Positions 23,254-25,928 of a DNA stretch of 25,928 nt are shown here, in pieces; position 1 is the stretch's first letter; each line of letters begins with the position of its first letter. The notes under the pieces were generated by a model. The model had not been told where the DNA came from and made no database searches. It saw nothing but the letters and a program-made list of their open reading frames with translations. This DNA comes from UBA3775 sp964625275 (lineage in GTDB: Bacteria > Bacillota > Clostridia > Lachnospirales > Lachnospiraceae): NCBI GenBank assembly GCA_964625275.1, contig CAZVBH010000027.1, forward strand, positions 1-25,928, read 5' to 3'. The translations under genes and the position numbers were made by a program.

Positions 23254-24292
23254 ACAGAATCATTGGTACAGCTCTTAAGCCTGTCTTCTCATCAAGTCCG
23301 AACATAATATTCATATTCTGAACTGCCTGACCGGCTGCACCTTTAACGAGATTATCCATAGCACCCATCATAACTACCCTATTGGTTCTAGGATCAATTT
23401 TAAAGTTCACATCTACGAAATTGCTTCCTGCAACACATCTTGTTTCAGGACAAACATCTTTATTCAAAACACGAACAAAATATTCATTTTCATAATACTT
23501 ATCGTAGATAGCCTTAAGCTCGTCATAATCATGCTTACCAATTAAGCTTGCATAAGCTGTTACTAAAATGCCTCTGTTCATAGGAACAAGATGAGGAGTA
23601 AAATTAATTATCACTTCTTTTCCACATGCATAAGAAAGCTGATCCTCAATTTCAGGAGTATGACGATGAGTAGTTACTCCATAGGCCTTGATTGATTCAT
23701 TAACCTCACAATAAAGATTAGCAACCTTAGCACCTCTTCCGGCACCACTTGTTCCACTCTTTGCATCAATAATAATGGTAGAAGGATCAATTATTCCTTC
23801 CTTAATGAGTGGATAAATACTCAGGGTTGAGCAGGTTGGATAACAGCCCGGATTTGCAATAAGTCTGGCATTTTTAACCTTGTCACGATTAATTTCACAA
23901 AGACCATAGACAGCTTCGTCAAGAAATTCAGGACTTTTGTGTTCAAGCTTATACCACTCTTCGTAACGTTTTACATCCTTTATACGGAAATCTGCTGAAA
24001 GGTCAATAACCTTAACCTTTGAAAGAACATCTTCACTTACCAGTGATGAGCAAAGACCTTGAGGTGTTGCAGTAAAAATTACATCTGCCTTTTCTGCCAG
24101 TTCAGGTAAATTTTCACCCAGACATTTCTCATCTACAATCTGGAACATATTTGGAAATACATCCGCATAATTTTTATCTATATAGCTTTGTGATCCATAC
24201 CAAACGACCTCAGCTTCAGGATGATTCATAAGTATTCTGACAATTTCCTGTCCTGCATAGCCTGTGGCTCCAATTATTCCTGCCTTTATCAT
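23252..24292 (-). CDS. argC: N-acetyl-gamma-glutamyl-phosphate reductase
   Basis: A 346-residue NADPH-dependent enzyme catalysing the third step of arginine synthesis. Motifs: GIIGATGYAGQEIVRIL (NADP binding), DLSADFRIKD, NPGCYPTCS with catalytic C150, KSGTSGAGRG, and HRHTPEIEDQL with the catalytic histidine. It is first in the operon, behind a near-perfect promoter and candidate ArgR sites. The start chosen is ATG 24292 (MIKAGIIG), because GGAGGAAG precedes it; an ATG 12 bases upstream overlaps that ribosome binding site. The stop codon is part of repeat copy E. Confidence 0.96.
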   Translation of the reverse strand: MIKAGIIGATGYAGQEIVRILMNHPEAEVVWYGSQSYIDKNYADVFPNMFQIVDEKCLGENLPELAEKADVIFTATPQGLCSSLVSEDVLSKVKVIDLSADFRIKDVKRYEEWYKLEHKSPEFLDEAVYGLCEINRDKVKNARLIANPGCYPTCSTLSIYPLIKEGIIDPSTIIIDAKSGTSGAGRGAKVANLYCEVNESIKAYGVTTHRHTPEIEDQLSYACGKEVIINFTPHLVPMNRGILVTAYASLIGKHDYDELKAIYDKYYENEYFVRVLNKDVCPETRCVAGSNFVDVNFKIDPRTNRVVMMGAMDNLVKGAAGQAVQNMNIMFGLDEKTGLRAVPMIL

Positions 24293-24302
24293 TTCTTCCT
24301 CC

Positions 24303-24339
24303 ATGCATAAATATTATTCAAAATGTATAAAAATACATT
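24303..24339 (-). promoter_or_regulatory. Candidate ArgR operators upstream of argC
   Basis: AATGTATAAAAATACATT (24322-24339) is a perfect 18-base palindrome resembling ARG boxes (pattern wNTGAATwwwwATTCANw). ATGCATAAATATTATTCA (24303-24320) is a weaker neighbouring match. Both lie just downstream of the argC promoter, between start site and ribosome binding site, where ArgR could block transcription. Confidence 0.55.
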
Positions 24340-24358
24340 AATATGCAAACACTTTCAT

Positions 24359-24387
24359 ATTATAGTGACTTATCCCATATAAATCAA
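24359..24387 (-). promoter_or_regulatory. Promoter of the argCJBD operon
   Basis: TTGATT (24387-24382), a 17-base spacer and a consensus TATAAT (24364-24359) on the minus strand; predicted start near 24352. Confidence 0.85.
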
Positions 24388-24398
24388 TAGTAAAATTC

Positions 24399-24414
24399 TA
24401 TAGGTTTTCCTATA
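24399..24414 (-). terminator. Weak hairpin overlapping the maf stop codon
   Basis: On the minus strand TATAGG, loop AAAA and CCTATA are followed by GAATTTTA. With six weak pairs it is at best a partial terminator for maf. Confidence 0.3.
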
Positions 24415-24985
24415 AATAGTGATTTTTTTTGATAATTTTATAAAATGTATTTACCGGGAAGCCTACCACTGTATAAAAATCACCGTCAAGCCTGCTTATA
24501 TGCTTAGAAAAAATACCCTGAACTGCATAGCCGCCCGCTTTATCATAAGGCTCGTCAGTATGAATATATTCATTAATTTCATCATCACTAAGCTCATCCA
24601 CATATACATCAGTTTTTTCTGCAATAAGGTCTTCAGTTACCACCTCATTATTATAATAATGTCTTACACAAAGACCTGTATAAACCTGATGAGCCTTACC
24701 TGACATTTTTCTCATCATTCTTTCGCAGTCCTCTAAATCCTTAGGCTTACCGAGAGCTTCATCATCTGCCCAAACAATAGTATCTGAAGAAATGACTATT
24801 GTATCGGATTTATCTATATCTTTAATTGCATCACATTTAAGCTTAGCGAGCTCTTTTACAATTTCTGAGGGCTTAGTCGCACTGTAGCTTTCATTTGCAT
24901 CACTGACTACAATATCAAAGTCAGTTACAAATCGTGAAAGCAGCTCTCTTCTTCTTGGTGATTTACTTGCAAGTATCCATTTCAT
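24410..24985 (-). CDS. maf: Maf family nucleoside triphosphate pyrophosphatase
   Basis: A 191-residue Maf/HAM1-like pyrophosphatase that hydrolyses non-canonical or excess nucleotides (dTTP/UTP-type in YhdE relatives) and is linked to septum control. Motifs: ILASKSPRRRELLSRF at the N-terminus, VISSDTIVWADDEALGKPKD with the metal/catalytic Asp, GKAHQVYTGLCV, and EPYDKAGGYAVQGIFSKHI. Length and order are standard. The ATG at 24985 follows AAAGGAAA. It sits between the arginine operon and divergent argG with no evident functional link. Confidence 0.93.
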   Translation of the reverse strand: MKWILASKSPRRRELLSRFVTDFDIVVSDANESYSATKPSEIVKELAKLKCDAIKDIDKSDTIVISSDTIVWADDEALGKPKDLEDCERMMRKMSGKAHQVYTGLCVRHYYNNEVVTEDLIAEKTDVYVDELSDDEINEYIHTDEPYDKAGGYAVQGIFSKHISRLDGDFYTVVGFPVNTFYKIIKKNHYL

Positions 24986-25040
24986 ATGTATTTCCTTTCT
25001 TTAATTAAGATAATTTCAGAATATTTATTCTGTTAATTCT

Positions 25041-25115
25041 AACCTTTGCTGAAGTCGCTTTAAGATTATGAGCAAGTAGCGAAGTGGATCAGGAATATCC
25101 GCTTTGATTAGAAAA
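25041..25115 (+). repeat. Dispersed palindromic repeat, copy F (inverted orientation)
   Basis: The same repeat as copies A to E but on the other strand: read on the plus strand, GTAG (25076-25079) precedes AAGTGGA/TATCCGCTT, where the stem keeps pairing through one G-U. AACCTTT and a degenerate TAAGATT mark the second part. It lies between maf and argG. Confidence 0.82.
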
Positions 25116-25256
25116 ATTACCGTAATGTATCCAGCTTTTAATTTTTTATTATTAAATATAGTAATGCCTCTAGGCTTATTGCTTTTAACAAACTATAAAT
25201 AGTTCTTCTAACTTAGATATCATAATCCTAAATAAGCGATAAATCAATATTTTGTC

Positions 25257-25285
25257 TTGTAAATTGCTGTATATTAGTGTATATT
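25257..25285 (+). promoter_or_regulatory. Candidate promoter of argG
   Basis: TTGTAA (25257-25262), a 17-base spacer and TATATT (25280-25285), about 65 bases before the argG start. A loosely ARG-box-like TGTATATTAGTGTATA overlaps it, which would fit repression by ArgR but is not a clear match. Confidence 0.55.
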
Positions 25286-25349
25286 TATAAATCAGAAGGC
25301 AATTTTTTTGCCAAAATGTTTTGATTATTCTTTTAGGAGGATTTTTAAT

Positions 25350-25928
25350 ATGAAAGAAAAGGTAGTTCTTGCATATTCCGGTGGTCTTGATACCACAGCC
25401 ATTATTCCATGGTTAAAAGAGAATTTCGACTACGATGTTATTTGTGTATGTATCGACTGTGGTCAGGAATCTGAGCTCGAAGGTCTTGATGAAAGAGCTA
25501 AGTACTCAGGTGCTTCCAAGCTTTACATTCTCGATGTAAATGATGAGTTTGCTGAGGATTATATTGCTCCATGTGTTATGGCAAATGCAACCTATGAGAA
25601 CAAATATCTCTTAGGTACTTCAATGGCTCGTCCACTTATTGCTAAGAAGCTCGTTGAGATTGCTCGTAAAGAAGGCGCTGTTGCTATTTGTCATGGTGCA
25701 ACAGGTAAAGGAAATGACCAGGTTAGATTTGAATTAGGAATCAAGGCTCTTGCTCCTGACATCAAGATTATTGCTGCTTGGAGAAGTGATCTTTGGAAGA
25801 TGGATTCTCGTGAATCTGAAATTGAATTTATTAAGAAGCACAATATTGATCTTCCATTTGCATCAGAAGACAATGCTTATTCTCGTGATAGAAACCTTTG
25901 GCATATCAGCCATGAAGGTCTTGAGCTT
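25350..25928 (+). CDS. argG: Argininosuccinate synthase, N-terminal part
   Basis: The first 193 codons of ArgG, continuing beyond the right edge. The enzyme joins citrulline and aspartate with ATP, the penultimate step of arginine synthesis. The N-terminal N-type ATP pyrophosphatase motif AYSGGLDTTA is followed by VICVCIDCGQE, YENKYLLGTSMARPLIAKKLVEIA, the glycine-rich HGATGKGNDQVRFE, and SRDRNLWHISHEG. The ATG at 25350 follows TTAGGAGG at 8 bases. The gene is divergent from the argCJBD operon, so argH, argF or carbamoyl-phosphate genes may lie further right, which cannot be seen here. Confidence 0.96.
   Translation, partial: MKEKVVLAYSGGLDTTAIIPWLKENFDYDVICVCIDCGQESELEGLDERAKYSGASKLYILDVNDEFAEDYIAPCVMANATYENKYLLGTSMARPLIAKKLVEIARKEGAVAICHGATGKGNDQVRFELGIKALAPDIKIIAAWRSDLWKMDSRESEIEFIKKHNIDLPFASEDNAYSRDRNLWHISHEGLEL

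Larger units (their letters stand above)
24986..25349. other. maf-argG divergent intergenic region
   Basis: 364 bases without a gene. It contains repeat copy F (25041-25115), a small GCCT-CT-AGGC hairpin near 25155, AT-rich DNA, and the argG promoter and ribosome binding site near its right end. I see no RNA gene here. Confidence 0.8.

Overview
The window looks like chromosomal DNA from an AT-rich, spore-forming, plant-polysaccharide-degrading Clostridia, most likely a Lachnospiraceae (Butyrivibrio, Lachnospira or Roseburia type). The reasons are the sporulation pair gpr-spoIIP, an anchored GH5 cellulase with Ser/Asn and Pro/Thr linkers, a tetrahydrofolate riboswitch ahead of a folate ECF transporter, and the gene order comEA/two-component system/GerMN lipoprotein/comEC/holA/rpsT/gpr/spoIIP. 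The genus is inference; no 16S gene is present.

Every complete gene is on the minus strand; only argG, cut at the right edge, is on the plus strand. From the left edge: the 5' part of pnp with a long structured leader; a membrane-anchored GH5 cellulase; a folate-salvage operon (promoter, THF riboswitch, folT, and a very unusual 952-residue protein made of two complete FolC-like ligases in tandem); gpr-spoIIP; rpsT with its own promoter and terminator; tRNA-Ser(CGA); and pssA-psd-holA behind a textbook promoter. Then come a large ComEC, a GerMN lipoprotein, a PhoR/WalK-type histidine kinase with its OmpR-type regulator, and comEA. The right part is the arginine operon argC-argJ-argB-argD, with a strong promoter, candidate ArgR operators and a strong terminator, then maf, then divergent argG.

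The genes form coherent modules. FolT would import folate and the tandem ligase would glutamylate and retain it, with the riboswitch shutting both off when THF is plentiful. PssA and Psd make phosphatidylserine and then phosphatidylethanolamine. ArgC, J, B, D and G cover most of arginine synthesis. comEA and comEC bracket a two-component system and a GerMN lipoprotein.

The second theme is a family of short, dispersed intergenic palindromic repeats, at least seven in this window. A hairpin is preceded on one strand by GTAG and followed by a second structure closed by AACCTTA/TAAGGTT. One copy has compensatory changes on both arms of the stem. One compound copy (2962-3104) folds on paper into a closed multibranch structure and supplies the last codons of the tandem ligase; another supplies the argC stop codon. 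They resemble REP/IS200-IS605-type non-autonomous elements, but no transposase is present here.
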